Shown: one piece after another, positions 1-6,428 of the stretch
Numbering within the stretch: the first letter of the stretch is position 1
How the letters are laid out: each line of letters opens with the position of its first letter
NCBI GenBank assembly: GCA_016763495.1
Contig: JAESTR010000111.1
Location: 1 to 12,954 of the forward strand
DNA length: 12,954 nucleotides
Direction: 5' to 3'
Origin: Kordiimonadaceae bacterium
Lineage (GTDB): Bacteria; Pseudomonadota; Alphaproteobacteria; Sphingomonadales; Kordiimonadaceae
The notes under the pieces: model-generated
The model's database searches: none
What the model was told of the DNA's origin: nothing
The model's input: the letters and a program-made list of their open reading frames with translations, nothing else
Program-made: the position numbers and the translations under genes

Positions 1-210
1 AAAGGCCTTATGCGGGCGGAAGAAATGCTCGATGTGATGGAAGAAATTCGGAAAGGGATATTGCTTGGTGCTATCCCTGTTCCAAACTTACGAAACCTGG
101 CTGCACTGGCAAGGAATCAGCAAAATAAGACTGATGATCCGAAATTGAATGAACTATTATCTGAAATTGAGCTGAGAGCTGAAGTTGAGCTAGCCAAGTT
201 AGGCCTTTAG
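1..210 (+). CDS. fliX: FliX flagellar assembly regulator, C-terminal part (5' end outside window)
   Basis: The reading frame is open from base 1, so this is the last 69 residues of a gene starting before the window; the ATG at 10 is probably internal. The visible part matches the FliX C-terminus as I know it: a helix (MLDVMEEIRKGILLGAIP), a linker with DDPKLNELLSEIELRAEVEL, and the end AKLGL. In Caulobacter, FliX is a cytoplasmic class II regulator that couples basal-body assembly to the sigma-54 activator FlbD. That fits the sigma-54 promoter found upstream of flgF in this window. Family members are about 140 residues long, so roughly half is missing. The P-ring gene flgI often lies next to fliX in relatives and may sit just left of the window. 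No convincing terminator follows it. Confidence 0.8.
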   Translation, partial: KGLMRAEEMLDVMEEIRKGILLGAIPVPNLRNLAALARNQQNKTDDPKLNELLSEIELRAEVELAKLGL

Positions 211-277
211 TTTCAGTAGCTCAATTTACCTTCTTTTAGCAAAATGCTGCTCTAATGTGATAAAATTCTATTGTCGC

Positions 278-306
278 TTGTGTGTTGGCAATGAAAACTC
301 TATATA
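278..306 (+). promoter_or_regulatory. Candidate housekeeping promoter of dksA with GC-rich discriminator
   Basis: TTGTGT (278-283) and TATATA (301-306) are separated by 17 nt, a sigma-70-type spacing; TATAAC at 303-308 is an alternative -10. The bases right after the -10 are CGCCCCGGGCC, an unusually GC-rich discriminator in an otherwise AT-rich spacer. Such discriminators are typical of promoters repressed by ppGpp and DksA, so dksA may regulate itself as in E. coli; that is inference. The predicted leader is about 60 nt. Confidence 0.4.
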
Positions 307-373
307 ACGCCCCGGGCCTTTTTAGGGATGTTTTGAGGCAAAGGCTTGTCTGTCTATATGTTTGGGAGTGGTA

Positions 374-805
374 ATGACTGAAACTACCAGATCAATTGAA
401 TTGCCTGAAGGCTATATGCCATCGCCTGATGAAGAATTCATGAATGAAATGCATCTCGAGTATTTCCGGCAAAAACTGGAAGCATGGCGGGATGAATTGT
501 TGCGCGATTCTGCAGAAACTCTACAGAATTTGCAACAGGATGATTTGCGCGAGCCTGATGTGGCCGACAGGGCTTCTTCAGAGACCGATTGGTCTGTTGA
601 ATTGAGGACGCGTGATCGTCAGCGTAAATTGGTTACTAAAATCGATTCTGCTTTACGCCGCATTGAAGAAGGTGAATTTGGCTATTGTGATAAAACTGGC
701 GAGCCGATTAGCTTGCGCAGGTTGGACGCGCGGCCTATTGCCACGATGACGATTGAATCACAAGAAGCGCATGAGCGCTCAGAGCGTGTTCATCGCGACG
801 AATAA
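374..805 (+). CDS. dksA: DksA-family RNA polymerase-binding transcription factor, single-cysteine form
   Basis: DksA binds in the secondary channel of RNA polymerase and, with ppGpp, resets transcription of rRNA and many other genes. This 143-residue protein has the family layout. A coiled coil (about 28-100) has its tip DVADRA (62-67), whose D62, D65 and A67 match E. coli D71, D74 and A76, which are needed for activity. It is followed by a C-terminal globular domain with FGYC and RRLDARPIA. Of the four zinc-binding cysteines only C105 remains; the others are T108, T126 and S129, so zinc binding is unlikely. Alphaproteobacterial DksA proteins commonly lack the full set. I chose the ATG at 374 because GGAG lies 5 nt upstream; the in-frame TTG at 362 has no good ribosome site. 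It is monocistronic, with its own promoter and terminator, between fliX and the converging flg operon. Confidence 0.92.
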   Translation: MTETTRSIELPEGYMPSPDEEFMNEMHLEYFRQKLEAWRDELLRDSAETLQNLQQDDLREPDVADRASSETDWSVELRTRDRQRKLVTKIDSALRRIEEGEFGYCDKTGEPISLRRLDARPIATMTIESQEAHERSERVHRDE

Positions 806-831
806 GTACCGGTATCGCTGGCGTATTAATT

Positions 832-854
832 AGGGAGCTTAGGCTCCCTTTTTT
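832..854 (+). terminator. Rho-independent terminator of dksA
   Basis: AGGGAGC (832-838) and GCTCCCT (843-849) form a perfect 7-bp stem with loop TTAG. The T run 849-854 follows directly. It lies 27 nt after the dksA stop codon. Confidence 0.88.
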
Positions 855-907
855 ATGTTCAAATATGCCTTTTTGACCGAGAAAGAACGAGTTTTTGGCA
901 TTTTAAC

Positions 908-938
908 AAAAAAAGGGCCGGAAGCTTTGCTCCCGGCC
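908..938 (-). terminator. Rho-independent terminator of the flgF-flgG-flgA-flgH operon
   Basis: Read on the minus strand, GGCCGGGAGC, loop AAA and GCTTCCGGCC form a 10-bp stem with one G-U pair (plus positions 916-938), followed by C and seven Ts (908-914). It lies 80 nt after the flgH stop. It faces the dksA terminator across about 54 nt, so each unit is closed before it enters the other. A second small hairpin (TTACGC 940-945 with GCGTAA 952-957) sits just before it in the transcript. Confidence 0.9.
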
Positions 939-1017
939 GTTACGCTCGTTGGCGTAAATAAGTTGGCTTTTTATTCGGTAAGTAGTCCTAGTTTTCGTCA
1001 GTACGTCTCCTTCTTCA

Positions 1018-1815
1018 TTAAAATGGGAATATGATGTCATACAGTTGGGTCCCATAACGTGGCTGTTGGACATCTGTAATTTGACCTTTGCCCCCGTAGC
1101 TAATGCGGGCTTCGGCTATCTTGGTGTGGGAAATCTCATTGGTTGATGAGATATCCTCTGGGCGAATAATGCCGGCTAGCAGCATTTCGCGTTTTTCAAA
1201 ATTAACGCGTACTTCTTGGCGTGCTTGGATAACAAGGTTGCCGTTTGGCAATACGTCCGTAACAATGGCGGCTATGACCATATTGATGGCTTCACTACGG
1301 TTTACTGCCCCTGTACCATTATAGGATGTTGTAGAATCTGCCCCAACAAGTGTGGCCGGGTCAACGGTTGGGCGGTTGTCAGTTGCAGCAGTTCCGTCTG
1401 CATTCACAGGTGCAGAACCATGCACCAGGCTGCGAATGCCTTGCTCAAGCCCAAGGAAATTGGTCAGGCCTGCAGTTTCAGCTGTAGTGCGCGCACGGCT
1501 GCTGGTGTTGCCAATGCTAGCGCTGTCTGAAATCGCAATGTTCACTGTCAGAATGTCGCCAATTTTTGAGGCTCTCTGATCTTTAAAGAAAGCTCTCGCC
1601 CCTGTGCGCCATAATGAATTTGCCTGATACCGCGCTGGTTTGGTGATGGGCATTGGCAGGCTAATTGAACGCTGGGCAGCCGGAGCTTTTATATCTTTGA
1701 TTGGCGTCAATTCTGGCGGCTTGCCAATGTCGGCTATCCGTCCGGCTGCGCCGCAAGCGGATAAGGAGACAATCAGCAGACCCATTCCTATTTTCTTCAC
1801 TATATTGTTGGTCAT
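1018..1815 (-). CDS. flgH: Flagellar L-ring lipoprotein FlgH
   Basis: FlgH forms the outer-membrane L-ring that lets the rod pass through the cell envelope. The 265-residue product starts with a lipoprotein signal peptide ending in the lipobox LSAC (cysteine about residue 21), so it should be lipidated and exported. Family signatures follow: SLWRTGARAFFKDQRASKIG (about 68-87), ILTVNIAISDSA, then GTGAVNRSEAINMVIAA, VLPNGNLVIQARQEVRVN and the C-terminal ISYGGKGQITDVQQPRYG ending in DIIFPF. The middle stretch (about 105-160) is a variable Thr/Ala/Asp-rich insert. It is the last gene of the operon. Its ribosome site AGGAGA begins right after the flgA stop, so its translation is probably coupled to flgA. 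Confidence 0.97.
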   Translation of the reverse strand: MTNNIVKKIGMGLLIVSLSACGAAGRIADIGKPPELTPIKDIKAPAAQRSISLPMPITKPARYQANSLWRTGARAFFKDQRASKIGDILTVNIAISDSASIGNTSSRARTTAETAGLTNFLGLEQGIRSLVHGSAPVNADGTAATDNRPTVDPATLVGADSTTSYNGTGAVNRSEAINMVIAAIVTDVLPNGNLVIQARQEVRVNFEKREMLLAGIIRPEDISSTNEISHTKIAEARISYGGKGQITDVQQPRYGTQLYDIIFPF

Positions 1816-1822
1816 CTTGGGG

Positions 1823-1831
1823 TCTCCTTTA
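1823..1831 (-). promoter_or_regulatory. flgA stop joined to flgH ribosome-binding site
   Basis: On the minus strand the flgA stop TAA (1831-1829) is followed without a gap by AGGAGA (1828-1823), then 7 nt to the flgH ATG. Ribosomes ending flgA would land on the flgH start site, which suggests translational coupling and fixes the flgH start. Confidence 0.75.
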
Positions 1832-2812
1832 TCTTGCCGCCAACGTGATGATGGGGCGTACGTGTACTTCTACTTTATTGGGGCTAATAACTGTGGCTTC
1901 CAAGGTGCGCTTGCTACCGGTGTTCATGATGCGAATGGTATCGCCTTTACCACCGTTGGTAAGGGCGCGACCTTTTGCTCTCAATGTTAGGGCGCCAGAG
2001 CGTAGTGTTATGGAAACAATGCTGCCTTTAGCGATCATGATGGGCCTGACAATATTATTTTTAATCAACAGCTTGCCGGGTAGCATCGCCCGCCTCACTG
2101 TTTGGCCAATCAAGTTATTGGCGCTGACAATTGTCCGCATATTGATCCGTTTACTCGGATGTTTTTTCCACTGGATATCGTCTTCGGTGATTACTTCACC
2201 CGGTGTGATAAGGCGGCTTAACATGGGGATTAATCGTACCTCCTGTACAACGCCGGAGATGCGAATATCTTCATATTTTGTGTCGCTCGTTGGCAGCAGT
2301 ATAACCGCTGAGAATCTGGTTTGCTGGCCATTCAGTTCAAAGCTGTCAAATGTGAGCTCTTCAGGGCTATAGCCGATAGGTAAGTAAAACCCTTTTTTAC
2401 GACCATGAATTTTTATTTGAATGTCAGCATCCATGCCTGCATCACGAATTTGCTCAATGATGGCGGGCATCAATGATGCTGTGTTGAAACGAGTACCGTC
2501 ACGGCTGACTTCCACCCGCTTTAAATATGCGGGGCGTTCCCAATCTAATTTATAACGGTTTGCAATACGGTTGAGTTCAAAGCTCGTGATGGTTTTGCGC
2601 TTACCAGGGGCAGGGGCCGACATGATAACTTCATTGCCAGCTTCACCAACATCCGTAAATAAGTCATTCAGACGAATAACCGCAGCTTCGGTAGACAATG
2701 TTTCTCTCAGCTCAGAAGCCGCAGTTACCGCATTTGAGGCGACAATCAATACACAGCCTAACAGTGCTGGTTTAAGGAGAGACATTTTATTTTTGCTACC
2801 GAAAGACATCAT
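1829..2812 (-). CDS. flgA: FlgA, periplasmic chaperone for P-ring (FlgI) assembly
   Basis: FlgA escorts FlgI during P-ring formation around the rod in the periplasm. The 327-residue product begins with a Sec signal peptide (hydrophobic segment about 12-30, SLLKPALLGCVLIVASNAVTA, cleavage probably after TA). A divergent N-terminal region follows to about 200. The conserved C-terminal SAF-type domain begins near VRLIPMLSRLITPGEVIT (about 203) and includes DDIQW, LIGQTVRRAMLPGKLL and a beta-rich end with KGSIVSITLRSGALTLRAKG. It is longer than enterobacterial FlgA (about 220 residues), as is common in alphaproteobacteria. Two adjacent ATGs (2812 and 2809) follow AGGATAAG; the second has the better spacing (7 nt), so the true start may be one codon in. 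It lies between flgG (42-nt gap) and flgH (13-nt gap). Confidence 0.93.
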   Translation of the reverse strand: MMSFGSKNKMSLLKPALLGCVLIVASNAVTAASELRETLSTEAAVIRLNDLFTDVGEAGNEVIMSAPAPGKRKTITSFELNRIANRYKLDWERPAYLKRVEVSRDGTRFNTASLMPAIIEQIRDAGMDADIQIKIHGRKKGFYLPIGYSPEELTFDSFELNGQQTRFSAVILLPTSDTKYEDIRISGVVQEVRLIPMLSRLITPGEVITEDDIQWKKHPSKRINMRTIVSANNLIGQTVRRAMLPGKLLIKNNIVRPIMIAKGSIVSITLRSGALTLRAKGRALTNGGKGDTIRIMNTGSKRTLEATVISPNKVEVHVRPIITLAAR

Positions 2813-2854
2813 CTTATCCTAAGTTACGGGATCATTTTTTTGTCACAGGCCTAG

Positions 2855-3640
2855 TTAGCGAAGGTTATTAGCGGCCTGTAGCATTTCATCAGCGGTTTGG
2901 ATGACTTTTGAATTCAAGTCATAGGCACGCTGAGCGGAGATCATCGCGGTGATTGCACTAACGGCATTCACGTTGGAATTCTCGAGATTTCCCTGGAATA
3001 TTGAGCCAAAGCCATCTTGCCCGGGTGTGCCTAGGTTGGCGTTACCTGATGCTTGTGATTCAAGGTAAAGGTTGCCGCCGATGGCTTCTAGTCCGCCTTC
3101 GTTAGGAAATATAGCAAGGTCAAATTGGCCCAGTGCTTGCGGTGCAGGCTGGCCATCCAATTTGGCACTAATCTCACCTTGTGAGTTGATGGTTACATCA
3201 ATGGTGCCCTGCGGGATATTCACAGCGGTCTGCACCGGGTATCCTTCTGGTGTAACAATCTGACCGTTCTGGTCCACTTGGAAAGAGCCTGCTCTGGTAT
3301 AGGCATCTTGACCGTCTGGTAATTGAATGCGGAAGAAGCCTTTACCGTTGATGGCAACATCATATTGGTTGCCGGTGTTTTGCAACGCTCCTTGGTCCGA
3401 AATCCTGTATACACCGGCGGTGCGAACACCAACACCCACTTGAATGCCGCTTGGTGTTACAGTGCCTGCATCAGAGGAGTTGGCGCCAACGCGCTCAATG
3501 TTCTGGTAGAGCAGATCTTGAAACTCTGCCCGTGAGCGTTTGAAACCAGTGGTGTTCATATTTGCGATGTTATTCGCGAGCACATCAATGTTTAACTGTT
3601 GTGCCAGCATGCCGGTCGCGGCGGTACTTAAAGCTTTCAT
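2855..3640 (-). CDS. flgG: Flagellar distal rod protein FlgG
   Basis: FlgG makes the distal rod, the drive shaft passing through the P- and L-rings. The 261-residue protein shows the full family pattern: N-terminal MKALSTAATGMLAQQLNIDV, then LANNIANMNTTGFKRSRAEF (the axial-protein signature, about 22-41), YRISDQGALQNTGNQYDVAI and the G-G-F-F-like turn GKGFFRIQLPDG in the D1 region. The C-terminus is NSNVNAVSAITAMISAQRAY followed by SKVIQTADEMLQAANNLR. Length is normal (about 260). The ATG at 3640 has AGGAAAGGATAG upstream. It is exported by the flagellar type III system, so it has no signal peptide. It is the second gene of the operon, 53 nt after flgF. Confidence 0.98.
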   Translation of the reverse strand: MKALSTAATGMLAQQLNIDVLANNIANMNTTGFKRSRAEFQDLLYQNIERVGANSSDAGTVTPSGIQVGVGVRTAGVYRISDQGALQNTGNQYDVAINGKGFFRIQLPDGQDAYTRAGSFQVDQNGQIVTPEGYPVQTAVNIPQGTIDVTINSQGEISAKLDGQPAPQALGQFDLAIFPNEGGLEAIGGNLYLESQASGNANLGTPGQDGFGSIFQGNLENSNVNAVSAITAMISAQRAYDLNSKVIQTADEMLQAANNLR

Positions 3641-3693
3641 TGGTCTATCCTTTCCTCAGGTTTCGGCTAGTGGCCGATTAATGCGATCGCGCT

Positions 3694-4440
3694 TTAGCGA
3701 ACGCGGGCCAGCCGATTGAGGGCGTCTTTACGCATATCCTCATAACTAGAGCCGGTTTTTGATGCGTTTTGGTATGCACGCATGACATTGATCATTTCCA
3801 CCATGGATTCGATGGCATTTACGTTTGAGCTTTCAAATGCTTTTGCACGTAGGGAAATATCTGTCAGGTTTTCTGGGGGCACGGGCGTTTGTGTCGTCTC
3901 ATAGAGAGAAGACCCTCTGCGCTTCATTCCTTGTTCATTTCTAAACTGAGCAAGGCCAAGTTTGCCTTTTTCACCGGTACTACTGGAAAGAGTACCATCA
4001 TCAGCAATGTGAAAATCAACTTCATCTTCGTCGAACTGGATGGGCTGGCCACCGTCGTCCAGTACCAAATGGCCCGAAAGGAGTGTAAGGTTCCTGTCTG
4101 CATTCAGCGTCATACGGCCATTTCGGGTGTAAAGTGTTTCACCGGTAGCGTCTTGTACCGTTAAGTACCCTCTGCCCTGGATGAATACATCCAGCGGGTT
4201 AGAGGATGGGACAAGCGTGCCAGGCTTCAAGTTCCGGACAATGCCGTGGTCTTGTACATATGATATTTTGCCACCTGTCGTGGCTGCCGCGCCAGGTGCA
4301 TCTATAAGAAGCTGGCGGAAAACTACACGTTCTCTATTGAACGCTGTGGTGGACATGTTTGCAATATTGTGTGCAACCACATCCATTCTTCTTTTAAGTG
4401 CAGCTTTATGAGCCAAACCAACATAAAGGGCCGTATCCAT
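3694..4440 (-). CDS. flgF: Flagellar proximal rod protein FlgF
   Basis: FlgF is a minor proximal rod subunit between FlgC/FlgB and FlgG. The 248-residue protein starts MDTALYVGLAHKAALKRRMD, followed by VVAHNIANMSTTAFNRERVV, which is the rod signature with the FlgF-type departure from FlgG (NMSTTAFN in place of NMNTTGFK). Near the C-terminus it has AFESSNVNAIESMVEMINVM, then RAYQNASKTGSSYEDMRKDA. It is exported by the flagellar type III apparatus. The start at 4440 is supported by AGGAGAAGG 6 nt upstream. It is the first gene of the operon. Its leader carries a tandem repeat, and about 90-100 nt upstream of the start lies a near-consensus sigma-54 promoter. Confidence 0.95.
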   Translation of the reverse strand: MDTALYVGLAHKAALKRRMDVVAHNIANMSTTAFNRERVVFRQLLIDAPGAAATTGGKISYVQDHGIVRNLKPGTLVPSSNPLDVFIQGRGYLTVQDATGETLYTRNGRMTLNADRNLTLLSGHLVLDDGGQPIQFDEDEVDFHIADDGTLSSSTGEKGKLGLAQFRNEQGMKRRGSSLYETTQTPVPPENLTDISLRAKAFESSNVNAIESMVEMINVMRAYQNASKTGSSYEDMRKDALNRLARVR

Positions 4441-4455
4441 CTTACCTTCTCCTGC

Positions 4456-4509
4456 ATTCGCAGTTTTCTGCTTTTCACAGATATTCGCAATTTTCTGCTT
4501 TTTACAGAT
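4456..4509. repeat. 27-bp tandem direct repeat in the flgF leader
   Basis: Copy 1 is 4456-4482 and copy 2 is 4483-4509, adjoining without a gap. They differ at two positions only (4463 G against 4490 A; 4476 C against 4503 T). In the minus-strand transcript each copy contains GCAGAAAACTGC or GCAGAAAATTGC, a small hairpin with an AAAA loop. The change in copy 2 keeps pairing in the RNA as G-U. The repeat lies wholly between the predicted flgF transcription start (near 4517) and its ribosome site. Confidence 0.9.
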
Positions 4510-4527
4510 TTGCTTTGCCGAGATATC

Positions 4528-4543
4528 AGCAGGAAACGTGCCA
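4528..4543 (-). promoter_or_regulatory. Sigma-54 promoter of the flgF operon
   Basis: On the minus strand the sequence is TGGCACGTTTCCTGCT. Against the sigma-54 consensus TGGCACG-N4-TTGCW only one base differs (C for the first T of TTGC). The GG (-24) and GC (-12) elements are exactly 10 nt apart. Transcription would begin near 4517, giving a leader of about 77 nt before flgF. Alphaproteobacterial rod and ring genes are known to use sigma-54 with FlbD, under FliX control. Confidence 0.82.
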
Positions 4544-4613
4544 GTTCGTAAAATTTAGTATTTTCAATAGCTTGTGAGTGGTTTAGTGCGGATAAAGCTT
4601 GCGTTTGGTAATC

Positions 4614-4634
4614 TTTGCCGCCAATATTTTGCCG
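4614..4634. promoter_or_regulatory. Paired TTTGCCG elements, candidate activator (FlbD-like) sites
   Basis: TTTGCCG occurs at 4614-4620 and 4628-4634, 14 nt apart, and again at 4514-4520 over the predicted flgF start point. Relative to that start the pair lies about 97-117 nt upstream, the usual place for a sigma-54 enhancer. The third copy would suit repression. Assignment to FlbD is inference; I cannot confirm its binding consensus here. Confidence 0.35.
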
Positions 4635-4648
4635 GTAAGAGGCGAATT

Positions 4649-4705
4649 CTGCAGTGTAGGTTTTTTGTGCGGGCTAAAACCCGCATGGAGTATAGAAAAC
4701 TGCAG
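4649..4705. repeat. Two-tier inverted repeat between the divergent promoters
   Basis: An outer 7-bp inverted repeat (CTGCAGT 4649-4655 and ACTGCAG 4699-4705) encloses an inner perfect 6-bp stem (TGCGGG 4668-4673 and CCCGCA 4680-4685, loop CTAAAA). GCAGC (4702-4706) can pair instead with GCTGC (4727-4731), across a T-rich tract. It is not a standard terminator for either operon. Its role is unknown; it may be a protein site or a leader structure. Confidence 0.6.
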
Positions 4706-4795
4706 CATTTTTGATGTTTTTTTTAAGCTGCGCTTGCATTGGTATAGGGGCGTGTCAGGTTTGGCTCAAAGATAAAGTGTGCAAAAACTATAAGT

Positions 4796-4817
4796 TGGCC
4801 TGAAATTGGCATATAAT
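4796..4817 (+). promoter_or_regulatory. Candidate fliL operon promoter (sigma-54-like, overlapping TATAAT)
   Basis: TGGCCTGAAATTGGCA (4796-4811) has GG and GC spaced 10 nt apart and matches most of TGGCACG-N4-TTGCW, with three mismatches. A perfect TATAAT lies directly after it at 4812-4817, but no -35 box is found at 16-18 nt. Either sigma factor could be used. The start would be near 4822, about 50 nt before fliL, followed by a very AT-rich stretch. Confidence 0.4.
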
Positions 4818-4871
4818 AAGAATATATTTTAAATATGCTGTGTTGGGCAAATAAACAGATTGGCGGGTTGA

Positions 4872-5462
4872 ATGGCTGAAGATGACGATAAAATGGATGA
4901 GACCCTCGGCGAAGCTGAGCTCGTTGAAGGTTTGGAAAAGAAATCCATTAGTGGCAAAAAAATGGTTGTCGCAGGTGCTGGCCTTGTTGTCCTTATACTC
5001 GTTGGCTTTGGAGTTATGAGTTTCTTTGGTGGTGGTGGAGAAGAAGTGCCAGAGGAAGATACGGGCGATGCCGAAATTGAAAGAATGGCTCAGGAAGCCG
5101 CAGAAAAGAAAGATCAGGAGCGGCTTGAACAAGACAAGCCCATTGAGGAATTAAAAACACTTTTTCTCGCGTTACCGGATCAGCTTTATAATTTGAATAC
5201 AGGCGGGCAAGGCGCAAGCTTTTTGAAGGCGCAGATCTCATTGGAAGTGGACAGAGAGAGCTACATTGCAGACCTCGAGGCCAAAATGCCGCGTATACTC
5301 GACGAGTTCAACGCTTATATGAGAGAGCTTCGCCCTGAAGACTTACAAGGGGCTGCCGGTGTATTTCGGCTAAAAGAAGAATTGTTGATGCGTATCAATC
5401 AGGCCGTGGCACCGACACGCGTAAAAGATGTGCTGTTCAGGCAGTTTTTGATACAAGGTTAA
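4872..5462 (+). CDS. fliL: Flagellar basal-body-associated protein FliL
   Basis: FliL is an inner-membrane protein around the stator units that supports torque and, in several species, is needed for swimming. The 196-residue product has an acidic cytoplasmic N-terminus (1-29) and one membrane segment (about 31-52, MVVAGAGLVVLILVGFGVM). A charged linker rich in E/K follows (55-93), then a periplasmic FliL domain (about 95-196) with LYNLNTGGQGASFLKAQISL, LRPEDLQGAAGVFRLKEELL and the family end DVLFRQFLIQG. The ribosome site is weak (GGCGGG), but the ATG at 4872 gives normal length and topology. It is the first gene of the rightward operon, 33 nt before fliM. Confidence 0.94.
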   Translation: MAEDDDKMDETLGEAELVEGLEKKSISGKKMVVAGAGLVVLILVGFGVMSFFGGGGEEVPEEDTGDAEIERMAQEAAEKKDQERLEQDKPIEELKTLFLALPDQLYNLNTGGQGASFLKAQISLEVDRESYIADLEAKMPRILDEFNAYMRELRPEDLQGAAGVFRLKEELLMRINQAVAPTRVKDVLFRQFLIQG

Positions 5463-5495
5463 TTCCTTAATGTTTCTGCTGTATAAGGATTTTTG

Positions 5496-6428
5496 ATGGC
5501 GGATGATGACGAACCAGTAGATGATGACGCAGTTGCTGCCGAATGGGCAGCGATGGCAGAGGAAGACGGTGAAGATCAGGAAGAAATGGCTGCCGAGTGG
5601 GAAGCCATGGCCGACGAAGGTGGTGCCGAAGCTGATGATGATGCTGCTGGGGGGGCCGCGTCGGGGCGTGTACTAGATCAGAATGAAATTGACAGCCTGT
5701 TAGGCTTTGACGGTGACGGCGGTGACGGTGAAATGACGGGTATTCATGCCCTGATTAATACTGCGCTCGTTTCTTATGAACGCCTGCCGATGTTGGATAT
5801 TATCTTTGATCGCATGGTCCGGATGATGTCTACGTCGCTCCGTAATTTCACGTCTGACAATATTGAAGTATCGCTGGATAACATCACTTCGGTTCGCTTT
5901 GGTGATTATCTCAATAGTATACCTCTTCCTGCAATGTTGGCTGTTTTCCGTGCTGAGGAATGGGACAATTATGGTTTGATGACCATTGATTCCAGTTTGA
6001 TCTATTCCATTGTGGATGTGTTGCTTGGGGGGAGACGCGGTACCGCTGCGATGCGGATTGAGGGGCGGCCCTATACAACCATCGAACAAACGCTGGTTGA
6101 GCGTATGATTTCTGTGATTTTGAAAGATATGTGTGGTGCCTTTGAGCCTTTGAGCCCGGTAAACTTTACTTTTGATCGCCTTGAGACAAACCCACGCTTT
6201 GCAACAATAGCCCGGCCGCCTAATGCTGCTGTACTCGTTAAGTTACGGGTAGATATGGAGGACCGCGGTGGTCGGTGTGAGCTTTTGTTCCCATACGCGA
6301 CCTTAGAGCCTGTGCGAGAACTGTTACTCCAGCGCTTTATGGGCGAAAAATTTGGCCGAGATAGTATTGGGAAACTCATTTGGCAACCGAACTATGGAGA
6401 GCCAATGTTGATTTGCAGGCTGTTTTAG
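5496..6428 (+). CDS. fliM: Flagellar motor switch protein FliM, N-terminal and middle domains (frame broken near 6368)
   Basis: FliM is the C-ring switch subunit that binds CheY-P and FliG and sets rotation direction. The start is ATG 5496, with AAGGAT 5 nt upstream; the TTG before it is not needed. Residues 1-57 form a very acidic extension with two copies of AAEWxAMA (14-21 and 32-39). The CheY-binding helix RVLDQNEIDSLLGFD follows at 58-72, whereas in E. coli it is at the very N-terminus. The middle domain runs from about 80 to 280, with LLGGRRGTA where the family has its GG loop. At FMGEKFGRDSI the expected W-E-x-H-L-A is lost: one base is missing near 6366-6369, giving 17 unrelated residues and a stop at 6428. 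The rest of FliM continues in the next frame. Joined, the protein would be about 382 residues. Confidence 0.93.
   Translation: MADDDEPVDDDAVAAEWAAMAEEDGEDQEEMAAEWEAMADEGGAEADDDAAGGAASGRVLDQNEIDSLLGFDGDGGDGEMTGIHALINTALVSYERLPMLDIIFDRMVRMMSTSLRNFTSDNIEVSLDNITSVRFGDYLNSIPLPAMLAVFRAEEWDNYGLMTIDSSLIYSIVDVLLGGRRGTAAMRIEGRPYTTIEQTLVERMISVILKDMCGAFEPLSPVNFTFDRLETNPRFATIARPPNAAVLVKLRVDMEDRGGRCELLFPYATLEPVRELLLQRFMGEKFGRDSIGKLIWQPNYGEPMLICRLF

Larger units (their letters stand above)
4441..4871. other. Divergent control region between flgF and fliL
   Basis: This 431-nt stretch holds no credible gene. It separates two divergent flagellar operons. From left to right it holds the flgF ribosome site and leader with a tandem repeat, the flgF sigma-54 promoter, three TTTGCCG copies, a two-tier inverted repeat, a T-rich tract (eight Ts at 4717-4724) and the fliL promoter region. 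The larger elements are listed separately. Confidence 0.85.

Noticed and set aside
10..210. Complete small 66-residue gene from ATG 10
   Set aside because: The frame is open to base 1 and the sequence matches the C-terminal part of FliX, so the ATG is most likely internal.
940..957. Separate terminator hairpin TTACGC/GCGTAA
   Set aside because: The stem is only 6 bp and no T run follows on either strand; it is at most an accessory hairpin before the flgH terminator.
1701..2372. A 223-residue frame on the plus strand opposite flgH and flgA
   Set aside because: It is antisense to two well-supported genes, and its product shows no domain or sensible composition.
4456..4509. CRISPR array
   Set aside because: There are only two directly adjoining copies without spacers and no cas genes nearby.
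4588..4595. Sigma-28 -10 box GCGGATAA
   Set aside because: It resembles GCCGATAA but no TAAA-type -35 element lies about 15 nt upstream, and no gene is placed correctly downstream.
4788..5132. A 114-residue minus-strand frame over the fliL promoter and start
   Set aside because: It is antisense to fliL, has no ribosome site, and its composition reflects the AT-rich leader and the complement of fliL codons.
6360..6380. Programmed -1 ribosomal frameshift in fliM
   Set aside because: The junction (ATT GGG AAA CTC) is not a usual X-XXY-YYZ slippery heptamer and no strong downstream structure is apparent. FliM is not known to need frameshifting.
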